Shown: one piece after another, positions 32,306 to 43,397 of the stretch
Layout: each line of letters starts with the position of its first letter
Position numbering within the stretch: position 1 is the stretch's first letter
Source: Flavobacterium sp. LC2016-01
GTDB lineage: Bacteria; Bacteroidota; Bacteroidia; Flavobacteriales; Flavobacteriaceae
Assembly: GCF_009711135.1 (NCBI RefSeq)
Contig: NZ_WMIC01000005.1
Location: forward strand, 372,001-436,000
Length of the DNA stretch: 64,000 bases
Direction: 5' to 3'
Made by a program: the position numbers and the translations under genes
Notes under the pieces: model-generated
What the model was told of the DNA's origin: nothing
The model's database searches: none
The model's input: the letters and a program-made list of their open reading frames with translations, nothing else

Positions 32306-32806
32306 ATGACTAGAGAAGAAAAATCAATCGCGATTGAAAATTTAACTGCGCAGTTAGCTGGTACAAATATCATTTATGTATCTGATATTTCTGGTTTAAA
32401 CGCAGAAACAACTTCAAACTTACGTAGAGCTTGCTTTAAAGCAGGTATCAAATTAGAGGTTGTAAAGAACACTTTGCTTGCAAAAGCAATGGAAGCTTCT
32501 GCTAATGATTATGGTGATTTACCTACAGTTTTAAGTGGTAACAGTGCTATATTTATTTCTGATGTTGCTAACGCACCTGGAAAAATTATCAAAGATTTCC
32601 GTAAGAAATCTGATAAACCAGTTTTGAAAGGAGCTTACATCAATTCTGAAGTATACATTGGAGATAACCAATTAGATGCATTAGCAACTATTAAATCTAA
32701 AGAGGAACTTATTGGAGAAATTATTGGATTATTACAATCTCCAGCTCAAAGAGTTATCTCTGCTTTGCAAAACCAATTCGCAGGAAGCGAAGAGGCTGAA
32801 GCATAA
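32306..32806 (+). CDS. rplJ: 50S ribosomal protein uL10
   Basis: A 166-residue uL10 that anchors the L7/L12 dimers to the ribosome. Key segments are YVSDISGLNAETTSNLRRAC, LEVVKNTLLAKA and the C-terminal helix that binds L7/L12 (AQRVISALQNQFAGSEE). It is followed after 88 bp by rplL with a small hairpin between. Confidence 0.96.
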   Translation: MTREEKSIAIENLTAQLAGTNIIYVSDISGLNAETTSNLRRACFKAGIKLEVVKNTLLAKAMEASANDYGDLPTVLSGNSAIFISDVANAPGKIIKDFRKKSDKPVLKGAYINSEVYIGDNQLDALATIKSKEELIGEIIGLLQSPAQRVISALQNQFAGSEEAEA

Positions 32807-32814
32807 TTTCAAAA

Positions 32815-32833
32815 GCAAGGATTTTTTCCTTGC
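32815..32833 (+). promoter_or_regulatory. Small hairpin between rplJ and rplL
   Basis: GCAAGGA (32815-32821) and TCCTTGC (32827-32833) form a 7-bp stem with a T loop, 8 bp after the rplJ stop. There is no T run after the stem, so it is more likely an RNA-processing or stability element than a terminator. Confidence 0.45.
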
Positions 32834-32894
32834 AGCTTAATTAGCGCACAATAATTAAATTATATTTTTACAAATCATTTTAAACGATAGAAAA

Positions 32895-33266
32895 ATGGCA
32901 GATTTGAAACAATTCGCAGAACAATTAGTTAACTTAACAGTTAAAGAAGTTAACGAATTAGCAACAATATTAAAAGACGAGTATGGTATCGAGCCTGCTG
33001 CTGCAGCTGTAGTAGTTGCTGCTGGTGGTGGAGAAGGTGCTGCTGAAGAAGCACAAACTGAATTTACAGTTGTATTAAAAGAAGCTGGTGCTTCTAAATT
33101 AGCAGTTGTGAAATTAGTAAAAGAACTTACAGGTTTAGGTTTGAAAGAAGCTAAAGATGTAGTTGACGGTGCTCCAAGTAACGTTAAAGAAGGTGTTTCT
33201 AAAGAAGAGGCTGAAGGTCTTAAAAAATCATTAGAAGAAGCTGGAGCTGTTGTTGAATTAAAATAA
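32895..33266 (+). CDS. rplL: 50S ribosomal protein bL12 (L7/L12)
   Basis: A 123-residue L7/L12 with an N-terminal dimerisation part ([20 protein letters not shown]), an Ala/Gly-rich hinge ([18 protein letters not shown], about 37-54) and the C-terminal factor-binding domain ([20 protein letters not shown]). It recruits translational GTPases. A long spacer with a strong hairpin separates it from rpoB. Confidence 0.97.
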   Translation: MADLKQFAEQLVNLTVKEVNELATILKDEYGIEPAAAAVVVAAGGGEGAAEEAQTEFTVVLKEAGASKLAVVKLVKELTGLGLKEAKDVVDGAPSNVKEGVSKEEAEGLKKSLEEAGAVVELK

Positions 33267-33288
33267 TTCAACTCGGTTTTAAGAACTA

Positions 33289-33330
33289 GGTTTAGGTCCT
33301 GAGTTAACACTCAAAGGCCTAAACCATTTT
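33289..33330 (+). promoter_or_regulatory. Stem-loop between rplL and rpoB, attenuator-like
   Basis: GGTTTAGG (33289-33296) pairs with CCTAAACC (33318-33325), enclosing an inner TGAGT/ACTCA stem and followed by a T run. It may partly terminate between the ribosomal genes and rpoB. The spacer 33267-33529 is 263 bp of AT-rich sequence and also holds TACTTTTG at 33419-33426, a weak -7-like box, and GTGTG/CACAC at about 33477-33489. Confidence 0.6.
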
Positions 33331-33529
33331 TCGTATAATAAAATATATCAAGTTTTATTATCAAATAGTTTAAAATACGAAAAAGTTTTTGATCAATACG
33401 AAGAAAAAAAATTGAACTTACTTTTGGTTTATTTTTAAAGATGTATTGATTATAATAAGAAAGTATAGATTAAACAGTGTGTTTCACACAAAAAAAATTA
33501 CTTTTTTTTAATCAAAATTTTGTCCATTG

Positions 33530-36500
33530 ATGATAACAAATCAGACTGAAAGATTGAATTTTGCCTCTACAAAAAATATCCCTGACTATCCGGATTTTCT
33601 AGATGTTCAGGTTAAATCTTTTAAAGATTTCTTTCAATTAGAAACGAAATCTGACGAAAGAGGCAACGAAGGGTTATACAACACCTTCATGGAAAACTTC
33701 CCAATTACAGATACAAGAAATAACTTTGTATTGGAATTCCTAGATTATTTTGTTGATCCTCCACGTTATACAATTCAAGAATGTATAGAGAGAGGTCTTA
33801 CTTATAGTGTGCCTTTAAAAGCTAGGTTAAAACTATACTGTACAGATCCAGAACACGAAGATTTTGAAACTATTGTACAAGATGTTTATCTTGGAACAAT
33901 ACCTTATATGACTCCAAGCGGTACTTTTGTTATCAATGGTGCTGAGCGTGTAGTAGTATCTCAGCTGCACCGTTCTCCTGGAGTTTTCTTTGGTCAATCA
34001 TTCCACGCAAATGGAACAAAACTTTATTCTGCAAGAGTAATTCCTTTTAAAGGTTCTTGGATAGAATTTTCTACAGATATCAACAGCGTAATGTATGCTT
34101 ATATCGACAGAAAGAAAAAATTACCAGTAACAACTTTATTCCGTGCAATTGGGTTCGAAAGAGATAAGGATATCCTTGAAATTTTCGACTTAGCTGAAGA
34201 AATTAAAGTTTCTAAAACAGGTATTAAAAAATATATTGGAAGAAGACTTGCTGCACGTGTATTGAACACTTGGCACGAGGATTTCGTTGATGAAGATACC
34301 GGTGAGGTAGTTTCTATCGAACGTAATGAAATCATCCTTGATCGTGATACTATTATCGACAAAGATAATGTTGAAGAGATCATCGATTCTAACGTTAAAT
34401 CTATTTTGTTGCATAAAGAGGATAATAATCAAGCAGATTATGCTATTATCCACAATACATTACAAAAAGATCCAACAAACTCTGAAAAAGAAGCTGTTGA
34501 GCATATCTACAGACAATTGCGTAATGCAGAACCGCCTGATGAAGAAACTGCTCGTGGTATTATCGATAAATTGTTCTTCTCGGATCAACGTTATAACTTA
34601 GGTGAAGTTGGTCGTTACAGAATGAACAAAAAACTTGGTTTAGATATCCCAATGGAAAAGCAAGTGCTTACCAAAGAAGATATCATTACCATTGTTAAGT
34701 ATTTGATTGAATTGATCAACTCTAAAGCAGAGATTGATGATATTGATCACTTATCAAACCGTCGTGTTAGAACAGTTGGTGAACAATTGTCTCAACAATT
34801 CGGTGTTGGTTTAGCACGTATGGCTAGAACTATTCGTGAGAGAATGAACGTTAGAGATAACGAGGTGTTTACACCAATTGATTTGATTAATGCTAAAACA
34901 TTATCATCAGTTATCAACTCTTTCTTTGGTACTAACCAGTTATCTCAATTTATGGATCAAACGAATCCATTAGCTGAGATTACGCACAAAAGAAGACTTT
35001 CTGCACTTGGACCAGGTGGACTTTCGAGAGAGAGAGCTGGTTTCGAGGTTCGTGACGTTCACTATACTCACTATGGTCGTTTATGTCCGATTGAAACTCC
35101 TGAGGGACCAAACATTGGTTTGATTTCATCTCTTGGTGTTTATGCAAAAGTTAACGGAATGGGATTCATCGAAACGCCATACCGTAAAGTAACTAATGGT
35201 GTAGTTGATTTAGAAAGTACTCCAATTTACTTAAGTGCTGAAGAAGAAGAAGGAAAAATGATTGCTCAGGCAAACATTGAAATGGATGCTTCTGGTAAAA
35301 TTACAGCTAGCAATGTTATTGCTCGTGAGGAAGGTGACTTCCCGGTTGTTGAGCCATCAGTAGTTCATTATACAGACGTTGCACCTAACCAGATTGCTTC
35401 GATTTCGGCTTCATTGATTCCTTTCTTGGAACATGATGATGCGAACCGTGCGTTGATGGGATCTAACATGATGCGTCAGGCGGTTCCTTTGATCCGTCCT
35501 GAAGCTCCGATTGTTGGTACAGGTTTAGAGCGTCAAGTAGCTTCAGATTCAAGAGTATTAATCAATGCTGAAGGGCATGGAACTGTTGAATATGTAGATG
35601 CAAATATCATTACTATTAAATACGATCGTACAGAAGACGAGAGAATGGTTAGTTTTGATGCTGATGAGAAAACATACAACCTTATTAAATTTAGAAAAAC
35701 CAATCAAGGTACAAGTATTAACCTGAAACCAATCGTAAGAAAAGGTGACAGAGTTATTCCTGGACAAGTATTATCAGAAGGATATGCTACTCAAAATGGT
35801 GAATTAGCTTTAGGTAGAAACTTAAAAGTTGCGTTCATGCCATGGAAAGGGTACAACTTCGAGGATGCGATTGTAATTTCTGAAAAAGTAGTTCGTGATG
35901 ATATTTTTACATCTATCCACGTTGATGATTATTCATTAGAGGTTAGAGATACTAAGTTAGGAAATGAAGAGTTAACAAACGATATTCCTAACGTTTCTGA
36001 AGAAGCTACTAAAGATTTAGATGAAAACGGTATGATCAGAATTGGAGCAGAGGTTAAACCTGGCGACATTCTAATCGGAAAAATTACACCAAAAGGAGAA
36101 TCAGATCCTACTCCAGAGGAGAAATTGCTTCGTGCAATCTTCGGGGATAAAGCAGGTGATGTAAAAGATGCTTCATTAAAAGCTTCTCCATCTTTACATG
36201 GTGTAGTTCTTGACAAAAAATTATTTGCAAGAGCCGTAAAAGATAAACGTAAACGTACTCAGGATAAAGATGCTTTAGGCGCTTTAGAAATGGAGTTCGA
36301 AACTAAATTTGTTGAATTAAAAGACAGATTGGTTGAGAAATTATTCCTGATCGTTAACGGAAAAACATCTCAAGGTGTAATGAATGATTTGGGTGAAGAA
36401 GTTTTACCAAAAGGTAAAAAATATACTCAAAAAATGCTTTACGCAGTAGAGGATTTTGCTCACTTAAGCAAAGGTCAATGGGTTGCTGATGATGCTACAA

Positions 36501-37342
36501 ATAAAATGGTTAATGATTTGATTCATAACTATAAAATTAAGCTGAACGACTTACAAGGATCTTTAAGAAGAGAAAAATTCACTATTACAGTTGGAGATGA
36601 ATTACCATCTGGAATCTTGAAATTGGCTAAAATCTATATCGCTAAAAAACGTAAGTTAAAAGTTGGTGATAAAATGGCAGGACGTCACGGTAACAAAGGT
36701 ATTGTTGCAAGAATCGTTCGTCATGAAGATATGCCTTTCCTTGAAGACGGAACACCAGTAGATATCGTATTGAACCCACTTGGGGTACCTTCACGTATGA
36801 ACATTGGTCAGATTTATGAAACTGTTCTTGGATGGGCTGGTATGAACTTGGGTAGAAAATTTGCTACTCCAATTTTTGACGGTGCTTCTTTAGATCAAAT
36901 CAATGAATTAACTGATGAAGCTGGAGTACCACGTTTCGGACATACGCACCTTTATGATGGTGGTACTGGAGAGCGTTTCCATCAAGCTGCAACTGTGGGT
37001 GTAATTTACATGCTTAAATTAGGACACATGGTTGATGATAAGATGCACGCACGTTCTATCGGACCATACTCGTTGATCACTCAACAGCCACTTGGAGGTA
37101 AAGCTCAATTTGGAGGTCAGCGTTTTGGAGAGATGGAGGTTTGGGCACTTGAGGCTTATGGAGCATCAAGTACTCTTCGTGAAATCTTGACAGTTAAATC
37201 GGATGACGTTATTGGTAGAGCTAAAACTTACGAGGCTATCGTTAAGGGAGAATCTATGCCAGAACCAGGATTACCAGAATCATTCAATGTATTAATGCAT
37301 GAATTGAAAGGTCTTGGACTTGACATTCGTTTAGAAGAATAA
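33530..37342 (+). CDS. rpoB: DNA-directed RNA polymerase subunit beta
   Basis: The 1270-residue beta subunit of RNA polymerase, forming one side of the DNA and RNA channel. Conserved regions include the protrusion and lobe at the N-terminus, the rifampicin-binding region [20 protein letters not shown] with [33 protein letters not shown] and [17 protein letters not shown]. The start is ATG 33530; a TTG three bases earlier is unlikely. It is placed with rpoC after a 257-bp structured spacer. Confidence 0.98.
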   Translation: MITNQTERLNFASTKNIPDYPDFLDVQVKSFKDFFQLETKSDERGNEGLYNTFMENFPITDTRNNFVLEFLDYFVDPPRYTIQECIERGLTYSVPLKARLKLYCTDPEHEDFETIVQDVYLGTIPYMTPSGTFVINGAERVVVSQLHRSPGVFFGQSFHANGTKLYSARVIPFKGSWIEFSTDINSVMYAYIDRKKKLPVTTLFRAIGFERDKDILEIFDLAEEIKVSKTGIKKYIGRRLAARVLNTWHEDFVDEDTGEVVSIERNEIILDRDTIIDKDNVEEIIDSNVKSILLHKEDNNQADYAIIHNTLQKDPTNSEKEAVEHIYRQLRNAEPPDEETARGIIDKLFFSDQRYNLGEVGRYRMNKKLGLDIPMEKQVLTKEDIITIVKYLIELINSKAEIDDIDHLSNRRVRTVGEQLSQQFGVGLARMARTIRERMNVRDNEVFTPIDLINAKTLSSVINSFFGTNQLSQFMDQTNPLAEITHKRRLSALGPGGLSRERAGFEVRDVHYTHYGRLCPIETPEGPNIGLISSLGVYAKVNGMGFIETPYRKVTNGVVDLESTPIYLSAEEEEGKMIAQANIEMDASGKITASNVIAREEGDFPVVEPSVVHYTDVAPNQIASISASLIPFLEHDDANRALMGSNMMRQAVPLIRPEAPIVGTGLERQVASDSRVLINAEGHGTVEYVDANIITIKYDRTEDERMVSFDADEKTYNLIKFRKTNQGTSINLKPIVRKGDRVIPGQVLSEGYATQNGELALGRNLKVAFMPWKGYNFEDAIVISEKVVRDDIFTSIHVDDYSLEVRDTKLGNEELTNDIPNVSEEATKDLDENGMIRIGAEVKPGDILIGKITPKGESDPTPEEKLLRAIFGDKAGDVKDASLKASPSLHGVVLDKKLFARAVKDKRKRTQDKDALGALEMEFETKFVELKDRLVEKLFLIVNGKTSQGVMNDLGEEVLPKGKKYTQKMLYAVEDFAHLSKGQWVADDATNKMVNDLIHNYKIKLNDLQGSLRREKFTITVGDELPSGILKLAKIYIAKKRKLKVGDKMAGRHGNKGIVARIVRHEDMPFLEDGTPVDIVLNPLGVPSRMNIGQIYETVLGWAGMNLGRKFATPIFDGASLDQINELTDEAGVPRFGHTHLYDGGTGERFHQAATVGVIYMLKLGHMVDDKMHARSIGPYSLITQQPLGGKAQFGGQRFGEMEVWALEAYGASSTLREILTVKSDDVIGRAKTYEAIVKGESMPEPGLPESFNVLMHELKGLGLDIRLEE

Positions 37343-37354
37343 TAAAAAGTTTTG

Positions 37355-37544
37355 TAGTCAGTCTCATTTTTTAATGGGACTGATTACTCATTTATAAAAG
37401 TTTTTAAAGATTTATACCCGTAACCCGTTCCGATTTTTTATAAGAATGCAAGGCATTTTATAACTAGCGCCTCAAATTAATTTGAGGTTTAGAGAAGTAA
37501 CCCGAGGTAGTAGCTGAATGATTAACTCTTATTTTTTTAAGAGT
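37355..37544 (+). promoter_or_regulatory. Structured rpoB-rpoC spacer
   Basis: The 257-bp spacer holds three hairpins. A 13-position stem around TCAGTCTCAT/ATGGGACTGA lies at 37355-37386. A perfect 18-bp palindrome CCTCAAATTAATTTGAGG lies at 37470-37487, and ACTCTTA/TAAGAGT with a loop of T lies at 37525-37544. The first could act as a partial terminator. No clear promoter is seen. Confidence 0.6.
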
Positions 37545-37599
37545 AGATTATAAATCTAAATTCAATTTTTTAATTGCAAATAAATCAATAGTAAAAACT

Positions 37600-40500
37600 A
37601 TGATGAATAATAGAAACAATAATAAGGATAAAAATCCAGTTAAAAGATTTAATAAAATCTCAATTGGATTAGCTTCACCAGAATCTATCTTGAAAGAATC
37701 AAGAGGAGAGGTGTTGAAACCAGAAACAATTAACTACAGAACTCACAAACCTGAGCGTGACGGACTTTTCTGCGAAAGAATCTTCGGACCTGTTAAGGAT
37801 TTTGAGTGTGCTTGTGGAAAATATAAAAGAATTCGTTACAAAGGTATCATCTGCGACCGTTGTGGTGTTGAAGTTACTGAGAAAAAAGTACGTCGTGACA
37901 GAGTAGGACACATCAATCTTGTTGTGCCAATTGCTCACATCTGGTACTTCCGTTCTCTTCCAAACAAAATTGGTTATATCCTTGGTCTTCCATCTAAGAA
38001 ATTAGATATGATCATTTACTACGAAAGATACGTAGTAATCCAGGCTGGTATTGCTAAAAATGCAGATGGAGAATCTTTACAAAGACTAGATTTCTTAACT
38101 GAAGAAGAATATTTGAATATTTTAGATACTCTTCCGCAAGAAAATCAATATTTAGATGATTTAGATCCTAATAAATTTGTTGCCAAAATGGGAGCAGAGT
38201 GTATTATGGATTTATTAGCTCGTATTGACTTAGATGCTTTATCTTATGAATTAAGACACAGCGCTAACAACGAAACATCTAAGCAACGTAAAACTGAAGC
38301 TTTAAAAAGATTGCAAGTTGTTGAGTCTTTCCGTGAGTCTAACTTAAACCGCGAAAATCGTCCTGAGTGGATGATTATGAAAGTGGTTCCTGTTATCCCA
38401 CCAGAATTACGTCCGCTTGTGCCACTTGATGGAGGTCGTTTTGCAACTTCAGATTTAAATGACTTATACCGTCGTGTAATTATTCGTAACAACCGTTTGA
38501 AAAGATTAATGGAGATTAAAGCTCCAGAAGTTATCTTAAGAAACGAAAAACGTATGTTACAAGAATCTGTAGATTCATTATTTGATAACACTCGTAAAGC
38601 TTCTGCTGTTAAAACAGAATCTAACAGACCATTAAAATCATTATCTGATTCCTTAAAAGGTAAGCAAGGACGTTTCCGTCAAAACTTACTTGGAAAACGT
38701 GTGGATTATTCTGCTCGTTCGGTAATTGTTGTTGGTCCTGAATTAAAATTATTCGAATGTGGATTGCCAAAAGATATGGCATCTGAATTATACAAACCTT
38801 TCGTTATCCGTAAATTGATTGAAAGAGGTATTGTAAAAACAGTAAAATCTGCTAAGAAAATCATAGACAAAAAAGAGCCTGTAGTTTGGGATATCCTTGA
38901 AAATGTAATTAAAGGTCACCCTGTATTGCTTAACCGTGCTCCTACGTTACACAGACTTGGTATCCAAGCTTTCCAGCCAAAATTAATTGAAGGAAAAGCG
39001 ATCCAATTGCACCCATTAGTATGTACGGCTTTCAACGCCGATTTTGATGGGGATCAGATGGCAGTTCACTTGCCATTAGGACCAGAGGCTATTTTAGAGG
39101 CACAATTATTAATGTTGGCTTCTCATAATATCTTGAACCCTGCGAATGGAGCACCAATTACTGTACCTTCTCAGGATATGGTCTTGGGTCTATATTATAT
39201 GACCAAAGAACGTATCTCAACGCCAGAACACATAATTTTAGGTCAAGACTTAACTTTCTATTCTGCTGAAGAAGTAAACATTGCATTAAACGAAGGAAGA
39301 TTAGAATTGAATGCTCGTGTGAAAATTAGAGCAAAAGATTTTAATGACGCTGGAGAATTAGTGTACAAAATTATTCAAACAACTGCAGGACGTGTATTAT
39401 TTAACGAAGTAGTACCTGAAGCAGCTGGATATATCAATGATGTATTGACTAAGAAAAACCTTAGAGATATTATCGGTCACATTTTAAGTGTAACTGATGT
39501 ACCGACAACGGCAGCTTTCTTGGATAATATGAAAGATATGGGGTATAAATTCGCATTTAGAGGAGGTTTATCATTCTCTTTAGGTGATATTAGAATCCCA
39601 GAACAAAAAACTAAGTTAATTGCAGATGCCAGAGAACAAGTTGAAGGTATCTCAACTAACTATAACATGGGTCTTATCACAAATAACGAGCGTTACAATC
39701 AAGTTATTGACGTATGGACTTCAGCAAATGCGCAGTTGACAGAATTAGCAATGAAAAATATTAGAGAAGACCAGCAAGGTTTCAACTCTGTATATATGAT
39801 GCTTGACTCTGGGGCGAGGGGTTCTAAGGAACAGATTCGTCAGTTAACTGGTATGCGTGGTTTGATGGCTAAGCCTAAAAAATCTACTGCTGGTGGTGGT
39901 GAGATTATTGAAAACCCGATTCTTTCTAACTTTAAGGAAGGTCTTTCGATCCTTGAGTACTTCATTTCTACTCACGGTGCTCGTAAAGGTCTTGCGGATA
40001 CGGCTCTTAAAACGGCCGATGCTGGTTACTTAACAAGAAGGCTTCATGACGTTTCTCAAGATGTTATTGTTAACATCGAAGATTGTGGAACTTTAAGAGG
40101 TGTTGAAGTTGCTGCATTGAAGAAAAATGAGGAAATCGTTGAATCATTAGGAGAAAGAATTTTAGGACGTGTTGCATTGCAAGATGTTATAAACCCACTT
40201 ACTAATGAAGTAATGGTTCAATCTGGTCAACAAATTACTGAAGCAATTATGAGAACTATCGAAGCTTCTCCAATTGAAAAAGTAGAGGTTAGATCTCCAT
40301 TAACTTGTGAGGCTTTAAAAGGTATTTGTGCTAAATGTTACGGTAGAAACTTAGCTACTGGAAAAATGACACAAAGAGGTGAAGCTGTCGGAGTTATTGC
40401 TGCTCAGTCTATTGGAGAACCAGGTACACAGTTAACACTTCGTACATTCCACGTTGGAGGGGTTGCTGGAGGTATCTCTGAAGAATCTAGTATTGTTACA

Positions 40501-41910
40501 AGATTTGCTGGTAGACTTGAAATTGAAGATTTAAAAACAGTTAAAGGAGAAGACGGAGAAGGTAACTCTGTTGATATCGTAGTTTCACGTTCAACTGAGT
40601 TGAAATTAGTTGACGAGAAAACGGGAATTGTTTTAAATACACATAATATTCCTTACGGATCTAGTATTTTTGTTAATGATGGTGATACTGTCGCAAAAGG
40701 AACTGTAATCTGTAAATGGGATCCATATAACGGTGTAATTGTTTCTGAATTTACTGGTAAGATTGCTTACGAGGATTTAGAGCAAGGACAATCGTTCATG
40801 GTTGAGATCGATGAGCAGACTGGTTTCCAAGAGAAAGTAATTTCTGAAGCTAGAAACAAAAAATTAATCCCAACCTTATTAGTTTATGGTAAAGAAGGTG
40901 AATTGATTCGTTCTTACAACTTACCAGTAGGTGCACACCTTATGGTTGAGAACGGTGAGAAAATTAAAGCAGGTAAAGTATTAGTAAAAATCCCACGTCG
41001 TTCTTCTAAAGCAGGCGATATCACGGGAGGTTTACCAAGAATTACTGAGTTGCTTGAGGCTCGTAACCCTTCAAACCCAGCGGTTGTATCTGAAATTGAT
41101 GGTGTTGTATCTTTTGGAAAAATTAAAAGAGGTAACCGTGAGATCGTTATCGAATCTAAATTTGGTGAGATTAAAAAGTATTTAGTTAAACTTTCTAGCC
41201 AAATCTTAGTACAAGAAAATGACTTCGTAAGAGCGGGAGTTCCATTGTCTGATGGTGCTATTACACCAGATGATATCTTAAGAATTCAAGGTCCAGCTGC
41301 TGTTCAACAGTACTTGGTAAATGAAATTCAAGAGGTTTACCGTTTACAAGGGGTAAAAATTAATGATAAGCACTTTGAGGTAGTTATTCGTCAAATGATG
41401 CGTAAAGTAAGAGTTCAGGATCCAGGTGATACTTTATTCTTAGAAGACCAATTAATTCACACTAAAGACTTTATCGTTCAAAACGATAAGTTATACGGTA
41501 TGAAAGTGGTTGAAGATGCTGGAGATTCTTCAGTATTGAAACCAGGTCAGATCATTACACCTCGTGAATTGCGTGATGAAAATTCATTATTGAAACGAAA
41601 TGATAAAAATCTTGTTGTAGCAAGAGACGTAATTACTGCAACTGCAACGCCAGTTCTTCAAGGTATTACAAGAGCTTCGTTACAAACTAAATCATTCATT
41701 TCTGCGGCTTCATTCCAGGAGACAACGAAAGTACTTAACGAAGCTGCAGTAGCTGGTAAAGTAGATGATTTAGAAGGATTAAAAGAAAATGTAATTGTTG
41801 GACACAGAATTCCTGCGGGAACTGGTATGAGAGAATACGATAATACTATCGTAGGATCTAAAGACGATTACAATGAAATGATGGCTAATAAAGAAGAATA
41901 CATTTATTAA
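37600..41910 (+). CDS. rpoC: DNA-directed RNA polymerase subunit beta'
   Basis: The 1436-residue beta' subunit, which carries the active-site Mg-binding motif [12 protein letters not shown]. The N-terminal zinc finger is [20 protein letters not shown], with the rudder and bridge regions and the trigger-loop sequence [14 protein letters not shown] following. The second zinc site is seen in [16 protein letters not shown]. The product is full length. Either of two adjacent ATGs (37600 or 37603) could be used; there is no Shine-Dalgarno sequence. A DUF3467 gene follows after 10 bp. Confidence 0.98.
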   Translation: MMNNRNNNKDKNPVKRFNKISIGLASPESILKESRGEVLKPETINYRTHKPERDGLFCERIFGPVKDFECACGKYKRIRYKGIICDRCGVEVTEKKVRRDRVGHINLVVPIAHIWYFRSLPNKIGYILGLPSKKLDMIIYYERYVVIQAGIAKNADGESLQRLDFLTEEEYLNILDTLPQENQYLDDLDPNKFVAKMGAECIMDLLARIDLDALSYELRHSANNETSKQRKTEALKRLQVVESFRESNLNRENRPEWMIMKVVPVIPPELRPLVPLDGGRFATSDLNDLYRRVIIRNNRLKRLMEIKAPEVILRNEKRMLQESVDSLFDNTRKASAVKTESNRPLKSLSDSLKGKQGRFRQNLLGKRVDYSARSVIVVGPELKLFECGLPKDMASELYKPFVIRKLIERGIVKTVKSAKKIIDKKEPVVWDILENVIKGHPVLLNRAPTLHRLGIQAFQPKLIEGKAIQLHPLVCTAFNADFDGDQMAVHLPLGPEAILEAQLLMLASHNILNPANGAPITVPSQDMVLGLYYMTKERISTPEHIILGQDLTFYSAEEVNIALNEGRLELNARVKIRAKDFNDAGELVYKIIQTTAGRVLFNEVVPEAAGYINDVLTKKNLRDIIGHILSVTDVPTTAAFLDNMKDMGYKFAFRGGLSFSLGDIRIPEQKTKLIADAREQVEGISTNYNMGLITNNERYNQVIDVWTSANAQLTELAMKNIREDQQGFNSVYMMLDSGARGSKEQIRQLTGMRGLMAKPKKSTAGGGEIIENPILSNFKEGLSILEYFISTHGARKGLADTALKTADAGYLTRRLHDVSQDVIVNIEDCGTLRGVEVAALKKNEEIVESLGERILGRVALQDVINPLTNEVMVQSGQQITEAIMRTIEASPIEKVEVRSPLTCEALKGICAKCYGRNLATGKMTQRGEAVGVIAAQSIGEPGTQLTLRTFHVGGVAGGISEESSIVTRFAGRLEIEDLKTVKGEDGEGNSVDIVVSRSTELKLVDEKTGIVLNTHNIPYGSSIFVNDGDTVAKGTVICKWDPYNGVIVSEFTGKIAYEDLEQGQSFMVEIDEQTGFQEKVISEARNKKLIPTLLVYGKEGELIRSYNLPVGAHLMVENGEKIKAGKVLVKIPRRSSKAGDITGGLPRITELLEARNPSNPAVVSEIDGVVSFGKIKRGNREIVIESKFGEIKKYLVKLSSQILVQENDFVRAGVPLSDGAITPDDILRIQGPAAVQQYLVNEIQEVYRLQGVKINDKHFEVVIRQMMRKVRVQDPGDTLFLEDQLIHTKDFIVQNDKLYGMKVVEDAGDSSVLKPGQIITPRELRDENSLLKRNDKNLVVARDVITATATPVLQGITRASLQTKSFISAASFQETTKVLNEAAVAGKVDDLEGLKENVIVGHRIPAGTGMREYDNTIVGSKDDYNEMMANKEEYIY

Positions 41911-41920
41911 TTAGGAAAAT

Positions 41921-42232
41921 ATGAGTAATCCGAAACAACAACAAGAGCAAATTAATATTGAGTTAGACGAAACTGTCGCAGAAGGAATTTATTCTAATCT
42001 TGCGATTATAAATCACTCATCATCAGAGTTTGTTTTAGATTTTGTGAGCATTATGCCAGGTATTCCTAAAGCCAAGGTAAAGTCAAGAATTGTTTTGACA
42101 CCACAACATGCTAAAAGATTATTAAAAGCAATAGGTGAAAATATCCACAGATTTGAGGCAGCTCATGGCGAAATCAAAGAAACGGAACAAGCACCAATAC
42201 CGCTTAATTTTGGTCCTGCGGGACAAGCATAA
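41921..42232 (+). CDS. DUF3467 family protein
   Basis: A 103-residue protein recognised as DUF3467. It has EGIYSNLAIINHSSSEFVLDFVSIMPG and RIVLTPQHAKRLLKAIGENIHRFEAAHG, the conserved pattern of this small family. Its function is unknown. It lies 10 bp after rpoC and ends the operon at a terminator, which suggests a role tied to transcription or growth, but that is only inference from position. Confidence 0.88.
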   Translation: MSNPKQQQEQINIELDETVAEGIYSNLAIINHSSSEFVLDFVSIMPGIPKAKVKSRIVLTPQHAKRLLKAIGENIHRFEAAHGEIKETEQAPIPLNFGPAGQA

Positions 42233-42236
42233 ATTT

Positions 42237-42263
42237 AAAAGCCCCAGTAATGGGGCTTTTTTT
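42237..42263 (+). terminator. Terminator of the rpoBC-DUF3467 operon
   Basis: AAAAGCCCCA (42237-42246) with 42251-42260 and a GTAA loop are followed by more T. It is a compact, strong hairpin. Confidence 0.93.
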
Positions 42264-42416
42264 TGTTTTTGCCAAAATGTAGTTCAACCGATTTAAACCT
42301 CTTTTCGTCGACTAAATTTCTTTGTTAAGATGATTTGTTTTAGTTTCGTTACTCCTTTGAGAAAAGGTTAATTTTTGGAATATAATAACTTAGTAAAGGT
42401 TGGGATTAATTCAAAT

Positions 42417-42452
42417 AAAAAAAAGCGCTAATTTTAAATTAGCGCTTTTTTT
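42417..42452. terminator. Second, orphan terminator-like hairpin
   Basis: A long symmetric stem centred on AGCGCTAATTT/AAATTAGCGCT is flanked by eight A and seven T. It lies 155 bp after the previous terminator with no gene between. The spacer 42233-42581 (349 bp) otherwise holds no gene. The hairpin may end a small RNA or stop leftover readthrough. Confidence 0.75.
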
Positions 42453-42581
42453 ATGCTTTAAAATTTGGCAGTCATTACTTTAAATCAAAAAATAGTTGCG
42501 TTTGCCAACCTTTTTGCGAAATTTATACTCTATATAATTAATGATCATCTCGAATGATTTTAACTTAAATACATAAATGGT

Positions 42582-43340
42582 ATGAAAAAGAAGTTTACCT
42601 TAGAAATAGTCGCTCCATGTTCTGAAAACTTTGATAAAATGATTCCGAATTTAACGGGTTCATTCTGTAATTCGTGTATGAAAAATGTTATTGATTTAAG
42701 TAAAAAATCAAACTCAGAAGTGGCTAAATTCATTGCAGAAAATAAAGATCAAAATATTTGTGCACGACTAAAAACGACGCAGCTGGAAGAAGAATTTGTA
42801 TATAATGAAACATTTAAGCTTAATAATTTTAAATATGTTGCTGTTGCTGCTTCAATTTTATTAGCATCTAATGTTTCAGGACAAGAGAAAGAATCGGTCA
42901 AAACAGAAATAAGTGCTGATTCATCTCGTTATTTAGTTGGTAAAGTGACTTCTAGTCAAAATAGTTTTGAGAATGTTATAGTTACAATGAAAGGCAAATT
43001 GTTAGAGGCAAAAACGAATCAGCCCTTTAACCGAAAAGTGTTTTCTAATTTAACTCTATCGGTAAATGGCTCAAGTAAAAAGGTAAAAATAAATTCTAAA
43101 ACAGGATATTTTTCAATACCAATTATCATCTTAAATGATACAGGCCAGTTAGAAATTACTATTCAGGGACCGAATTATTATCTTTCAAAAACAATACTTT
43201 TTAGAGGAAAGGATATTGAGGAAAATGTATTACTGAAAGATATAATTATTAGTGAAGAAGAACTTTCTAATGCCGTGATAATGATTCTTGGCGGATTAGG
43301 CATTAATTATTTACCCGAAAAAAAATCTTGGGATATCTAA
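42582..43340 (+). CDS. Membrane protein with N-terminal four-cysteine domain
   Basis: A 252-residue protein with no firm family name. The N-terminal 70 residues carry Cys13 (VAPCSENFDKM), Cys29 and Cys32 (GSFCNSCMKNVIDLSKKS) and Cys60 (QNICARLK). I recognise this arrangement in many Bacteroidetes proteins; it looks like a small metal- or Fe-S-binding unit. One membrane helix follows at about residues 82-98. The rest is beta-rich and resembles carboxypeptidase-like regulatory repeats (YLVGKVTSSQNSFENVIVTMKG, then GYFSIPIIIL). The N-terminal Cys domain is probably cytoplasmic and the C-terminal part outside. The gene ends at a bidirectional terminator. Confidence 0.75.
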   Translation: MKKKFTLEIVAPCSENFDKMIPNLTGSFCNSCMKNVIDLSKKSNSEVAKFIAENKDQNICARLKTTQLEEEFVYNETFKLNNFKYVAVAASILLASNVSGQEKESVKTEISADSSRYLVGKVTSSQNSFENVIVTMKGKLLEAKTNQPFNRKVFSNLTLSVNGSSKKVKINSKTGYFSIPIIILNDTGQLEITIQGPNYYLSKTILFRGKDIEENVLLKDIIISEEELSNAVIMILGGLGINYLPEKKSWDI

Positions 43341-43342
43341 AA

Positions 43343-43384
43343 TATAAAAATGCTGTTTAATAAATTTTAAACAGCATTTTTATA
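43343..43384. terminator. Bidirectional terminator before prfC
   Basis: An 18-bp perfect stem, TATAAAAATGCTGTTTAA (43343-43360) with 43367-43384, and a 6-nt loop serve both converging genes. Confidence 0.92.
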
Positions 43385-43397
43385 TCTCATATAAGGA

